Positions 45,648-54,849 of a stretch of 64,000 bases of DNA are shown piece by piece. Position numbers and translations under genes: made by a program. How positions within the stretch are numbered: position 1 is the stretch's first letter; each line of letters starts with the position of its first letter. The notes under the pieces were generated by a model. The model was given only the letters and a program-made list of their open reading frames with translations, was not told the DNA's origin and made no database searches. The DNA comes from Olivibacter sp. SDN3 (GTDB taxonomy: Bacteria > Bacteroidota > Bacteroidia > Sphingobacteriales > Sphingobacteriaceae): positions 4,464,001-4,528,000 of the forward strand of contig NZ_CP060497.1 in NCBI RefSeq assembly GCF_014334135.1, in the 5' to 3' direction.

Positions 45648-45980
45648 TTATGTACTCGCGTCATTTTGAATGAGGCTTATGGTGCCTTTCATCGTGTAAA
45701 AGCTTCCATCGGGCAACGTTGCGTTGCTATAAATAATTCCATTTTCATGGTCTTCCACATGTGTTACGGTAGCACCTGAAATTTCTTTCCATGCAACCAT
45801 ATATACCTGTGGACGAATTTCAGCGATGGTGGTTTCCACTCTTTCCGAATAGCCATTTTCGGTTAAAGAGCCACCTTCTATCACTGTAAAAACCATGGAT
45901 TCATCGGTTTCGAAAAAGAGTTCGGTTTTCAGAACCCCCACATCCATTATATATCTATTACCCGTTAATTTGTTTTTCAT
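45648..45980 (-). CDS. MoaF-related-domain protein
   Basis: The 110-residue protein has a lipocalin-like pattern: VLKTELFFETDESMVFTVIEGGS, QVYMVAWKEISGATVTHVED and GSFYTMKGTISLI. It resembles the MoaF-type domain found in Bacteroidota stress clusters. Binding partner unknown. Confidence 0.75.
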   Translation of the reverse strand: MKNKLTGNRYIMDVGVLKTELFFETDESMVFTVIEGGSLTENGYSERVETTIAEIRPQVYMVAWKEISGATVTHVEDHENGIIYSNATLPDGSFYTMKGTISLIQNDAST

Positions 45981-46075
45981 TAGAATAATTTATTAATTAC
46001 TTGTTTGTTTTTTAAATGCACTCATGCTACCACTGGTGGTTAACTTTACCTCGTTAAAGTGCTGTATTATTATCA

Positions 46076-47572
46076 TTACCACCGATATATTTTTGACAGA
46101 TCGGCATTCTCGATTAAGCTTACCTCCGGTATATTGTTGTTGATTTCGATATTAAATTCGGCAATAAGTTTTACGTTGTTAAAATCAATGGGTTGTCCCT
46201 CTATCATATGATGCTCTATCTGCTCAACCAACTCCTTTTTGTCTACATATGCAGCGCCTACGTTAATAAAATCATCAACCGTTAAAATCTCATCGCTCTT
46301 TTTTGCCTTTCTAAGTGCGTGCAGGTCGAGCAACATATTCCTGAGCGTAAATTTTCCGTTCGACGCTAACCTGACCTGGTTATCGAGGTAAAAAGCGTAG
46401 ATGAGTCCACGTCTGTATGGAAGAACTCCATAATTGGCATAATCCGTCCAGTATTTTGTGGCAATAGAATCATTGTGTACACTTTTGATTTTACTTTCGT
46501 AATGTGGTTTTAAGGTCTCTTCATTTAGGTAATAAAGAAAGTCCTCCTTCCCGTAAATTTTGCTGTTTGCCAAATTAATGATTGTGGTATAATCGTTAAA
46601 CCCCTCACCGAACCATTGATGGTCAAAACTATCCTCACCTAACATCATTTTGATTCCGATCCAAGTGTGAGCGGTTTCGTGTGCCGTAACGTACTTTTCC
46701 CTTGTGCCAAATTTTCTCCCCAACTTCATGACAAAACCATTTTTTATACCAAAACCACCCCCTCCTATTTCTTTTTCGTTGTTTTGCAATGCTGTGACGG
46801 ATAAAAAATAGAACGGAAAATCGGTATCGTTCCAGAACTTGTGGATGTTCGGTAAATAGCTTTCAAAAAAAGGGCTGAGATTTCCCTGCAAGTCATTTCC
46901 ATATTTATCTTCTTTCGTGGTTACACAATAGTAAGGGATACCCATAACGTTGTATTCCTTCACGCCAATATTATTTCCCATAACGAATAGCACCATATTT
47001 GAAAGGTTGTCGTAATCGATTGAAAGTTTTTCCGATGGATCGATCTGGGATGGATTGACGGAATTGAAATAGTTGACATTTTCAGGGTAGCTACGCCAGC
47101 TGAAGGATACCAAAGGATTACTTTCGTCGGTTATGGCCAAGGCAAACTGCTTACTTACCAACGTCAACACTCCTTTTGTGATAACAGGCCTGAACAGTTC
47201 CCTTTGAGAACTCCTAGTTGGTTTATCGGCGAGAAGTGAACCGTCTATTTCATAAGCGAGCCTGTGTTTTTTTGCCCCATTGTGGTATATGGTGATCCGC
47301 CTGTTCGCTTCGTCTATCTTGAGCTCTTCATCAGATCCGATACTACGAATATTTTTGATAACATCAAATATATCGTTCTGTCCGCCCCAACTCGGGTCTC
47401 CGAATATAAAGACGGTACTGTCTTTTTGAGCGGCAGAATACGTGAGTTCAACCCCTAATATAGCGGAATCTCCGTCCCAGCTGAACACATAGTCCATGAA
47501 AGGTTCTTGTTTAGCACAGGAACAAATGCTAAAAATTAAGAGAAGAATTAAAATGATCTTGTTTTTTTTCAT
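46076..47572 (-). CDS. M1-like zinc metallopeptidase, lipoprotein
   Basis: The 498-residue protein has a lipobox in IFSICSCAKQ. The zinc site is HETAHTWIG (HExxH) with the third ligand Glu in WFGEGFNDY. This is a gluzincin; the GxMEN motif typical of true M1 aminopeptidases is not visible, so peptide specificity is unclear. It is anchored in the envelope. Confidence 0.85.
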   Translation of the reverse strand: MKKNKIILILLLIFSICSCAKQEPFMDYVFSWDGDSAILGVELTYSAAQKDSTVFIFGDPSWGGQNDIFDVIKNIRSIGSDEELKIDEANRRITIYHNGAKKHRLAYEIDGSLLADKPTRSSQRELFRPVITKGVLTLVSKQFALAITDESNPLVSFSWRSYPENVNYFNSVNPSQIDPSEKLSIDYDNLSNMVLFVMGNNIGVKEYNVMGIPYYCVTTKEDKYGNDLQGNLSPFFESYLPNIHKFWNDTDFPFYFLSVTALQNNEKEIGGGGFGIKNGFVMKLGRKFGTREKYVTAHETAHTWIGIKMMLGEDSFDHQWFGEGFNDYTTIINLANSKIYGKEDFLYYLNEETLKPHYESKIKSVHNDSIATKYWTDYANYGVLPYRRGLIYAFYLDNQVRLASNGKFTLRNMLLDLHALRKAKKSDEILTVDDFINVGAAYVDKKELVEQIEHHMIEGQPIDFNNVKLIAEFNIEINNNIPEVSLIENADLSKIYRW

Positions 47573-47674
47573 TTCCCTAAGCTTTGAAATACAATACTTA
47601 TTAAAAGTATTTAACCGATTTTTGAACTTATATTATTGAAATCATAAACTCGTCTCATTGCTTAACGGGGTATT

Positions 47675-48043
47675 TTAAAAAGAAGTCATTGCATTTCCAT
47701 TAGCAGATTTTGAGGCTGGAGTCTCTTCTTGTACGACATCCCAATGCTCTGCTATTTTTCCATCTTCTAATCGAAAAATATCGACCACTATTACTGGTAC
47801 CGGCCCCCAACCATGTACTAGGCTATGCGTAATCACGATGTCATGCTCTTCAACGATTATTCCGGGCTGCCACTTAAAGCTTGCATCTAAAACAGGCAAA
47901 AGCTTTTTAAGTCCTTCATGACCATTGATCATGGATGGGTTGTGCTGTTGGTATGATTCATGCCAATAACGTTCGATGGCTGTGCTGTCTTTTTCGTGAA
48001 ACAATTCATTCATTGCCTTCAACACGATTTCTTTATTTCCCAT
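47675..48043 (-). CDS. SnoaL/NTF2-like protein (122 aa)
   Basis: A complete small cone fold: IERYWHESYQQHNPSMINGHEGLKKLLPVL and a C-terminal FRLEDGKIAEHWDVVQEE. This SnoaL-type ending is common in predicted SnoaL-like polyketide cyclase or ester-cyclase homologues. Its substrate is unknown. It stands between an M1-like peptidase and a secreted hydrolase. Confidence 0.87.
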   Translation of the reverse strand: MGNKEIVLKAMNELFHEKDSTAIERYWHESYQQHNPSMINGHEGLKKLLPVLDASFKWQPGIIVEEHDIVITHSLVHGWGPVPVIVVDIFRLEDGKIAEHWDVVQEETPASKSANGNAMTSF

Positions 48044-48143
48044 TTTATTTTAATTGTAAATTTATACGCTCTTGCTTTTGTTGATTGATTTAGCCGTATA
48101 GTCAGTTATATGGTGTCTAATTAGGAACTGATATGTAGTACAT

Positions 48144-49046
48144 CTACTTTTTTAGGAATGCTAATAATTCCGTATTGAATTTTTCCAATTCTTCGAAAAA
48201 CAGGCCGTGACCACTGTTTTCAAATTTTACGATGTAGGAGTTTTTAATTCCCTGATGAATTTGTTCTGCCAGAGCATATTCACAGATAAGGTCTTTAACG
48301 CCATGGAAAATAGCTGTTGGAATATTGATCTTTGAAAGTTCACCCCTTAAATCTGTATCTCTCAATGCGATTAAACTTTGTGTAGTGGCATAAGGAGATG
48401 CTTCGATATTAATACCTCCTAACCAATTCGCAATACCTGCTGGCAAAGCCGTTTCACTGGCTCCGAATATTTTACCGAAGTTTTCCAGAAGCTGCGGCCT
48501 GTTGACCTTGCTTAATGCGATCAGCTCATTCACGGCTTCTTCGGTAAAGCCATAATTGTAATCTTCGCGTTTGGTCCAGACTGGGGCCGCTGCGCCGAAT
48601 AATGCGAGCTTACTTACCCTGGCGCTATTGTATGTTGCTACATAATGTATAGATATGGCACCTCCCATCGAGAATCCACCAAGTGTTGCATCTTTAATAT
48701 CCAATTTGTCTAACACCACGTTGATGTCATGGGCATACACGTCATAATTATAAGTGCCATATGGTTTGTCAGACTTTCCGAAACCGCGTAGTGTAATTCC
48801 GATGACCCGGTAGCCTTTTTCCAATAAAAACTGATATTGGTATTCATACATTGCATCGCTCAATGGCCAGCCGTGAATCAAAACCACGGGTTTTCCCTCA
48901 CCCAAATCCGTGACGTGCAATTTGACATTTTTTTCTACCGTGATGTACTCTTCTCTTCCAAAAGAGGCTTCATTACTTTGTGCAGCAGCATTGCCTGCGG
49001 CAAAAGATATCGCTAAAATCATGACTGTTTTTTTTATCGCTTTCAT
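48144..49046 (-). CDS. Secreted alpha/beta hydrolase (chloroperoxidase/haloperoxidase-like)
   Basis: The 300-residue protein has a signal peptide (MKAIKKTVMILAISFAAGNA). It has the oxyanion motif LIHGWPL, nucleophile elbow GGFSMGGA, an Asp near HGVKDLICEY and a His in ENSGHGLFFEE. Proteins of this subgroup are esterases or perhydrolases. It lies 12 bp after the OsmC gene and probably forms an operon with it. Confidence 0.9.
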   Translation of the reverse strand: MKAIKKTVMILAISFAAGNAAAQSNEASFGREEYITVEKNVKLHVTDLGEGKPVVLIHGWPLSDAMYEYQYQFLLEKGYRVIGITLRGFGKSDKPYGTYNYDVYAHDINVVLDKLDIKDATLGGFSMGGAISIHYVATYNSARVSKLALFGAAAPVWTKREDYNYGFTEEAVNELIALSKVNRPQLLENFGKIFGASETALPAGIANWLGGINIEASPYATTQSLIALRDTDLRGELSKINIPTAIFHGVKDLICEYALAEQIHQGIKNSYIVKFENSGHGLFFEELEKFNTELLAFLKK

Positions 49047-49058
49047 TTTATTGTTAAT

Positions 49059-49469
49059 TTATAGCAAGGTTGCCTTTAATGAAATTTCTAGATTGTAAGC
49101 GTTACTTACAGGGCAGGTTTCTTCGGCAGATTGTGCTATTTTCTGAAATTCATCTTCTGAAATTCCGGCAATTTTTGCGGTCAAAACCAGGTCGGACTTT
49201 GTGATAACACCATTATCTAATGTGATCGTTGATGTAGTGGTCAGTTCTTCCGGATCGTAGCCTGCAGTGGTGAGGTCGGCACTCAATTTCATGGTGAAGC
49301 ACCCGGCATGCGCCGCTGCCATGAGTTCTTCGGGGTTGGTATCTGTTCCGTTCTCAAAACGGGAGACAAATGTATAAGGCGTTTGTTTTAAAACTCCACT
49401 TTGAGAAGTCAGGTTTCCCTTGCCTTCTTTAATCGTGCCGTTCCACACGGCTGTTGCTTGTCTTTTCAT
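49059..49469 (-). CDS. OsmC-family organic hydroperoxide resistance protein
   Basis: The 136-residue protein begins [20 protein letters not shown] and has cysteines in [13 protein letters not shown] and [12 protein letters not shown], the redox pair of OsmC. It detoxifies organic peroxides in the cytosol. Distinct in sequence from the OsmC-like protein at 43390. Confidence 0.93.
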   Translation of the reverse strand: MKRQATAVWNGTIKEGKGNLTSQSGVLKQTPYTFVSRFENGTDTNPEELMAAAHAGCFTMKLSADLTTAGYDPEELTTTSTITLDNGVITKSDLVLTAKIAGISEDEFQKIAQSAEETCPVSNAYNLEISLKATLL

Positions 49470-49886
49470 ATTTATAAATATTTATTCGTCTAATAAATTG
49501 GTACCGGATCCGCGCTTAGTACGCTAAAACATATCTTGTGTTGTTTTACTTTACAATAATTACTCTCAAAACGGTCAGACTATTCTTAATATGGTTGATA
49601 TAGAAGATGAGTAAAAATTATGCTCGCCAAAGGTGTCCGGACTCCACACAGTTCGCTGGTATACATACCACTTGATGACTCTTCAATGTGCCTAATGTTT
49701 CAATACCACCGTTGTTCTCGTTTACGACAAAAGGATTCATATTGTTTTCATCAAAAAACTTATACGATTTCTTTGCATTTTTTCTGTAGTCTTAATTTTT
49801 GTACTGCAGTTAATATTTACAAGGGCTAATAATAATAGAACACTTATTTTCATGTTTTCCTGTTTATTATAGAATAGTTAACCAAA
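49470..49886. other. Intergenic stretch, no supported gene
   Basis: No credible coding sequence on either strand. A/T-rich; the promoter for the OsmC gene should lie in the first 100 bp. Confidence 0.45.
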
Positions 49887-50762
49887 TTACACCCTACCTT
49901 TTTGATTATTGATCTTGCCGTATTTCCCTGCATAAAAGTCGCGGTAAGCATCTGCTATTTCAGACCGGCTATTCATTACAAATGGGCCTTCAGCCACAAT
50001 GGGTTCAGTATAGGGTTCTCCTCCAAATAGAATAACATCCGTAGCTTCCTGCGATTTATTTTCAATCATTATCTCACCAGCAAGTCTGTCAAATTCTATA
50101 AACTCTCCCACTTGAAATTCAACATCGTTAAGTATCGAGTTCGTGCTGGGTAAAAAGGCAGCAACCTCAACTTTTTCGGCAATTGAAATGGTAAAGCTTT
50201 TCCCTGCTTCAACTTGAATATGATATAAAAACTGCGCTGAATAATTTGGTATGTTGGAATTCAAATCTTCATAACTGCCAACGATTACTTTTATCCAACC
50301 ACTATCATTTGGTAATGATTTTTGTGGCACTTCATCACTTTGAACCGCTAAATATTCCGGCTTTTCGGCTTTGTTTTTTGCGGGAAGATTAATCCAGAAT
50401 TGAAAGGCATGCGTACGATTATTTTCTGTTCGAGAATCTACATTTAACGTTTCATCATGGAGAATCCCATTTCCAGCTTTCATCCATTGGATTCCCCCGG
50501 AATAGACTTTCGCATGATTCCCGGCACTATCGAAATGTTCACCCTCCCCTTCTATAATGTAACTTAAGGTAGCTATACCGCGATGGGGATGTGCACCAGT
50601 CCCGCTATCCATAGCAGACGAATGAGCTTTCGGAACGATATGGTCTAAAAATACAAATGGACCAACAGCATCCGTATATCTATTCGCTAATATTCGATAA
50701 ATGGTTAAGTCGCCTATATCAGCTCGTTGTCCTTTTGTTGAAAAGCTGGTTTCCTTTTTCAT
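49887..50762 (-). CDS. Pirin-family bicupin protein (second copy)
   Basis: The 291-residue protein has VGPFVFLDHIVPKAH, GTGAHPHRGIATLSYIIEGE (metal His) and GGIQWMKAGNGILHDETL. It shares only family-level similarity with the pirin at 39303-40217, so it is not a recent duplicate. Confidence 0.92.
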   Translation of the reverse strand: MKKETSFSTKGQRADIGDLTIYRILANRYTDAVGPFVFLDHIVPKAHSSAMDSGTGAHPHRGIATLSYIIEGEGEHFDSAGNHAKVYSGGIQWMKAGNGILHDETLNVDSRTENNRTHAFQFWINLPAKNKAEKPEYLAVQSDEVPQKSLPNDSGWIKVIVGSYEDLNSNIPNYSAQFLYHIQVEAGKSFTISIAEKVEVAAFLPSTNSILNDVEFQVGEFIEFDRLAGEIMIENKSQEATDVILFGGEPYTEPIVAEGPFVMNSRSEIADAYRDFYAGKYGKINNQKGRV

Positions 50763-50833
50763 CTGTTTATATTTTGTTTATTCATTTATCGCTTGCTTCT
50801 AAAGGCATTCATGCTGCCTTTGGCGGTTTTATA

Positions 50834-50884
50834 CCATGGTTAAATAATCATTAAACACACAGAGGGATGATTATTTAATCATGG
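50834..50884. repeat. Near-perfect 18-bp inverted repeat
   Basis: CCATGGTTAAATAATCAT and ATGATTATTTAATCATGG pair at 17 of 18 positions across a 15-nt spacer. It lies upstream of the pirin gene and downstream of 50987. It has no T run, so it may be an operator or a terminator of another kind. Confidence 0.6.
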
Positions 50885-50986
50885 ACGGTTCATTAGAATA
50901 AATTGTCTTTTTCGGCAATGAAGCCTGTATAAATGATGCTTTTCCTTTGGTTTATGGCTACTTATGCATGTTTCATTTCTTAGTTT

Positions 50987-51343
50987 TTAATCAAGGAATA
51001 CATATAATGATTTGATTTTTCCATCTTCAAACACAGCGATATCCATCCCCGTGGCAACAAGCGATTCTATATTTGGACCCATCCCCCAGATTAGTCTACC
51101 CATATTATTATTGATAACAACTGGTTTAAGTTTGAAAAAAGTAAATGCTGCATGCATATTAGCCAAAATATTGTTCACACTTTCATTAATAGCCTCATGC
51201 CCTGTTGTTTGATGTCCTACATGGTACAGGTTACTGTCTGATGTATAGATTTTTTCTATTGCTTTTATCCTGTTAGAAGAATTATTTTCACTCCATACCT
51301 GAATTAAATTCTCTTCCATTAAAAGGGCTAAGTCACTATTCAT
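50987..51343 (-). CDS. SnoaL/NTF2-like protein (118 aa)
   Basis: The protein has an NTF2-like cone fold (IEKIYTSDSNLYHVGHQTTGHEAINESV and a C-terminal MDIAVFEDGKIKSLYVFLD). Substrate unknown. It lies between the pirin and the isochorismatase-like hydrolase. Confidence 0.8.
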   Translation of the reverse strand: MNSDLALLMEENLIQVWSENNSSNRIKAIEKIYTSDSNLYHVGHQTTGHEAINESVNNILANMHAAFTFFKLKPVVINNNMGRLIWGMGPNIESLVATGMDIAVFEDGKIKSLYVFLD

Positions 51344-51378
51344 AAGTATATTCTTTATATAACAGATACTTGATAGAT

Positions 51379-51417
51379 AAACCAGAGACTGTCAAAATAT
51401 GAGACAGCCTCTGGTTT
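51379..51417 (-). terminator. Terminator after the isochorismatase-like gene
   Basis: Outer stem AAACCAGAG / CTCTGGTTT with inner CTGTC / GACAG. It lies 34 bp beyond the stop at 51452 on the minus strand. Confidence 0.65.
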
Positions 51418-51451
51418 AATACGATCTATTAGTATATCAGATATCCCGCTA

Positions 51452-52105
51452 TTATTGTTGTGGAGGTGTAGTAGCAAGTAACTGCAACTCCCAGGCTAAA
51501 GCAACACCGCTTCCCCCACCATGTTCAAATAGGATAGGCCCCAGTTGAGATGCTGTTTCGGTACGGGCCCAATCGCGTTGCCATTCTGAAACCACAGCTA
51601 ACCAATTGATTGGTACAACACCTACCTGAACCATACGGCGTACAGCCATATCATGAGCTTCAGCACTTACACTACCACATGCATCTGTAACCACAAATAC
51701 ATCATAACCTTCTCCCAAAGCTTGAATTGCAGGCATTGCAACACAAACTTCTGTCCATAGACCTGCTATAATTAATTGCTTACGACCACTTTCCTTTACT
51801 ATTTCAGTAACTGCAGGATCCTCCCAAGTATTGATGAATGTCCTGTTAATAGGTTTTTGTTCTGGGAATACGTCTTGAATACCTTTAAGGATATAGCCTC
51901 CTCGTTCCTCGGTAACGGTAGTAAGAATAGTTGGAACATTAAATACTTTTGTAGCTTTAGCAAGCCCTACTGTATTATTAATAATCATTGTAGGTTCATG
52001 ACTATGTAAATTGGCAACTTGAAAAGGTTGATGATCGATCAGTACAACAATACTGTCTTCTGGACGAAGTAGGCCTTCAAGACCGATTTTTGGAGATTTT
52101 TCCAT
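51452..52105 (-). CDS. Isochorismatase-like cysteine hydrolase (YcaC type, cytoplasmic)
   Basis: The 217-residue protein has IVVLIDHQPFQV (Asp), NTWEDPAVTEIVKESGRKQL (Lys) and LIIAGLWTEVCVAMPA (Cys). It lacks a signal peptide, unlike its paralogue at 36111-36800. The 5' 46 bp of this gene recur as a stub at 52919-52964. Crp genes follow upstream, so regulation by one of them is likely. Confidence 0.9.
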   Translation of the reverse strand: MEKSPKIGLEGLLRPEDSIVVLIDHQPFQVANLHSHEPTMIINNTVGLAKATKVFNVPTILTTVTEERGGYILKGIQDVFPEQKPINRTFINTWEDPAVTEIVKESGRKQLIIAGLWTEVCVAMPAIQALGEGYDVFVVTDACGSVSAEAHDMAVRRMVQVGVVPINWLAVVSEWQRDWARTETASQLGPILFEHGGGSGVALAWELQLLATTPPQQ

Positions 52106-52227
52106 TGTTTATAGTTTTGATTTGTTTAAACAAAACTATACCAAATGGTAAGAAAAAACGTAGACAAATGACGAAAAAGGATATCGACAAATGTCTACAA
52201 AATATAAAACAAAGTAGAGATATAGCT

Positions 52228-52806
52228 TTATTTTTTAAGTGCTTTTTTACGCACCCGACTTAGCGTGTCTTTTGTAATGCCAAGATAAGAAGCAATAATA
52301 TGTTGAGGGAAACGATTGACAAGCCTTGGATAATCCCGGACGAAGCACTTATAGCGCTTTTCTGCGGTAAAACTGATCGAAGTGATTCTTTTTTGTGCGG
52401 CAATATTATTTCGTTCATCCAGTTTCAATAGGAATTCATTAAAAGCGGGACATTCCCTGCAAAGTTTTAATAAACTTTCTCTTGTAATAAGGAGTACCTC
52501 ACAATCTTCCCACGCATCTATATGATAGATACTGGGCGTAAACATAACAAAACTCTCATGGTCACCCGCCCACCCATTTTCGGTATATAAATTAACGATA
52601 CGCTCGAAACCTTTTTCATCTATATAATATTGGCGCATGGCACCTTTTACGATAAAGGCAAAATATTTACATATTTCTCCTTCCTGTAATAGATATTGTT
52701 TTTTTCGTATTTTTTTTTGAATGAAATGGCTTCTTAGAACCCTAAATTCTTCTTTGGAAATTAAAGTGGAAACATGCTTGATAATATAATGGAAGAGTGG
52801 ATGCAT
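52228..52806 (-). CDS. Crp/Fnr-family regulator (tandem copy A)
   Basis: The 192-residue protein has a sensor domain (LLQEGEICKYFAFIVKGAMR) and HTH (FPQHIIASYLGITKDTLSRV). It is a close paralogue of 53087-53668, sharing nearly all of its blocks. Its gene lies 122 bp upstream of the hydrolase gene, in the same orientation. Confidence 0.92.
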   Translation of the reverse strand: MHPLFHYIIKHVSTLISKEEFRVLRSHFIQKKIRKKQYLLQEGEICKYFAFIVKGAMRQYYIDEKGFERIVNLYTENGWAGDHESFVMFTPSIYHIDAWEDCEVLLITRESLLKLCRECPAFNEFLLKLDERNNIAAQKRITSISFTAEKRYKCFVRDYPRLVNRFPQHIIASYLGITKDTLSRVRKKALKK

Positions 52807-53086
52807 TTGAACAAATTAGTGTATTTAAAGTTGTTTTTTCTGGTGATAAAGTCTTATCCCTACTAGCGGTCTTTGTTAAGAAAGACTAAGATCATTTACC
52901 CATCTTTCTTATAAAATTCAGGACGAAGTAAATTTAGATGAATGATTTTAGGAGACTTTGCCATTGGTTCTTGACTTAAATTTAAAACGCAAAAATGCAT
53001 CAAATGGAAAGAAAAAAACGTAGCTAAATAGCGAAAAAAAAACATCGATAAATATCGACTAAATATAAATGAAGTAAAGGTATAGC
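52807..53086. other. Spacer between the tandem Crp genes
   Basis: Contains the hydrolase stub (52919-52964) and A/T-rich sequence that resembles the region 52106-52227 after copy A (for example the stretch from AAGAAAAAAACGTAG to ATAGCTTA). The duplication therefore included the spacer. Confidence 0.55.
52919..52964 (-). pseudogene. 5' stub of a duplicated isochorismatase-like gene
   Basis: The minus strand reads MAKSPKIIHLNLLRP, matching the start of the intact gene, MEKSPKIGLEGLLRP. The rest of the copy is gone, leaving an orphan start after the tandem duplication. Confidence 0.75.
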
Positions 53087-53668
53087 TTACTTTTTAAGTG
53101 CTTTTTTACGCACCCGACTTAGTGTGTCTTTTGTAATGCCGAGATAAGAAGCAATGATATGTTGAGGAAACCGTTGTACAAAATATGGATGGCAGTCAAC
53201 AAAGTCTGCATAGCGTTTTTCCGCAGTAAAGCTGATCGAAGAAGTTATTCTTTTTTGTGTAGCAATATTATTTCGTTCATCAAGTTTCAATAACAATTCA
53301 TTAAAAGCAGGACATTCCTTACATAGTTTTAATGTATTTTCCCTTGAAATGAGGAGTACTTCACAATCTTCCCACGCATCTATATGGTACACACTGGGCG
53401 TAAACATAACAAAACTCTCACGGTCACCTGCCCACCAATTTTCGATATATAAATCAACGATGTGCTCAACACCTTTTTCATCTATATAATATTTACGCAT
53501 GGCACCTTTTGCGATAAAGGCCATATGTTTACATATTTCTCCTTCTGCTAATAGATATTGCTTCTTTCTTATCCTTTTCTGGATAAAATGGCTCCTGAAA
53601 ACCTTAAAATCTTCTTCGGACATTAAAGTTGAGGCGTATTTGTTAATATAATGGAATAATGAATCCAT
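53087..53668 (-). CDS. Crp/Fnr-family regulator (tandem copy B)
   Basis: The 193-residue paralogue of copy A: LLAEGEICKHMAFIAKGAMR, ENWWAGDRESFVMFTPSVYH and the same HTH with TKDTLSRVRKKALKK. Both sensor and DNA-binding parts are intact, so both may be active with overlapping targets. Confidence 0.92.
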   Translation of the reverse strand: MDSLFHYINKYASTLMSEEDFKVFRSHFIQKRIRKKQYLLAEGEICKHMAFIAKGAMRKYYIDEKGVEHIVDLYIENWWAGDRESFVMFTPSVYHIDAWEDCEVLLISRENTLKLCKECPAFNELLLKLDERNNIATQKRITSSISFTAEKRYADFVDCHPYFVQRFPQHIIASYLGITKDTLSRVRKKALKK

Positions 53669-53955
53669 ATGAACGAATTGAAATATTCAAAGTTAGTCTT
53701 TTTTTTGATTTTTCTCCTGCTGATGAAGTCTCACCTCTATTACTTATTTCCGTGAAGAAGTGTCAAGTTCATTTTCACTATCTTTCTTACAAAACAAATC
53801 CAGTAAATCTTCGTATGCTCTTAGGACAGAAGATAATCTTTGTGCAGGAAGCAAGTTTTTTATGAAAAAAGCATTTTCTTATATTATGGGAAGCGGGAAC
53901 TTTTCGAACTAAAAATGTGAATTTTGACATATATTTATTAATCTTTTTTCAAAGA
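53669..53955. other. Intergenic stretch, no supported gene
   Basis: The part nearest the Crp copy B start resembles the stretch upstream of copy A, consistent with the duplication unit. No gene is supported. Confidence 0.4.
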
Positions 53956-54732
53956 TTAGACTACCGCCAAAGATCCTCCGTCAATTTGATAAATAGCACC
54001 TGAAATATAACTTGCTTCTGTCGATACGAGAAACCGCACCAAATCAGCGATTTCTTCCGGTTCGGCCGGCCTTCCGAGTGGAACATACCCCAGTTTATTC
54101 ATTAATGATCGGGTAGCTTCTTCAACTGTGATGTTTGATGATTTTGACAAGGTGTCTATATATTGCTGCATTTGTGGTGTCTTAACTAAGCCTGGTGAAA
54201 CCGTATTGACGCGTATTCCCTTACTTCCTAATTCAGATGCTAAAGCTTTACTGTATGCATTTAAGGCCGCTTTTGCCGCAGAATAGGCCATGGTTATTTC
54301 CCATATCGGTTGCATGGCGGGATTCATTGAAATATTAATTATGGCACCTTTTTTCTGTTTTATCATTAATGGAATTAATGTTTTATTGATGCGAACTGCA
54401 GACATTAAATTCAATTGTATCTCGTTGTTCCAATCTTCATCTGAAAGTGCACTATAGCCGCCACTGGGTGTCAAGTTGGCTCCGGCATTATTTACGATAA
54501 TGTCCAGTTTGCCATATTTTTCGATGATTTCTTGTGCAATTATCTCTGCACTATCTACCTTTGAATGGTCTGCTGCTATGAAATGATGTCCTAACGAATT
54601 TTCCAAGGGTTCTGTTCGTGCTGTTATGACTAATGTTGCACCTTCATTACTTAACCTATCTGCAATAGCTTTTCCTATACCTCTAGTTCCACCCGTAATC
54701 AGGGCGATTTGTCCTTTCAATGAATTGTTCAT
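53956..54732 (-). CDS. Short-chain dehydrogenase/reductase
   Basis: The 258-residue classical SDR has TGGTRGIG (residues 13-20), NNAG near 90, YSAAKAAL (catalytic YxxxK) and GLVKTP. The C-terminal GAIYQIDGGSLAVV is typical. It is transcribed divergently from the HxlR regulator, which is probably its controller. Confidence 0.93.
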   Translation of the reverse strand: MNNSLKGQIALITGGTRGIGKAIADRLSNEGATLVITARTEPLENSLGHHFIAADHSKVDSAEIIAQEIIEKYGKLDIIVNNAGANLTPSGGYSALSDEDWNNEIQLNLMSAVRINKTLIPLMIKQKKGAIINISMNPAMQPIWEITMAYSAAKAALNAYSKALASELGSKGIRVNTVSPGLVKTPQMQQYIDTLSKSSNITVEEATRSLMNKLGYVPLGRPAEPEEIADLVRFLVSTEASYISGAIYQIDGGSLAVV

Positions 54733-54849
54733 GCGAATCTATTTAAGAATATGTCGTGCAAAGTTAAAATGTTTACTTTACTTTTGAAAGTAGTTACAAG
54801 TATGGTAAGTAATGACTTATAGTAAAGTTTAGCTGAAAATAAGAGACTT

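Noticed and set aside
49620-49829. Plus-strand 69-codon frame in the gap upstream of the OsmC gene
   Set aside because: No family, no plausible start context, and composition is not coding-like.
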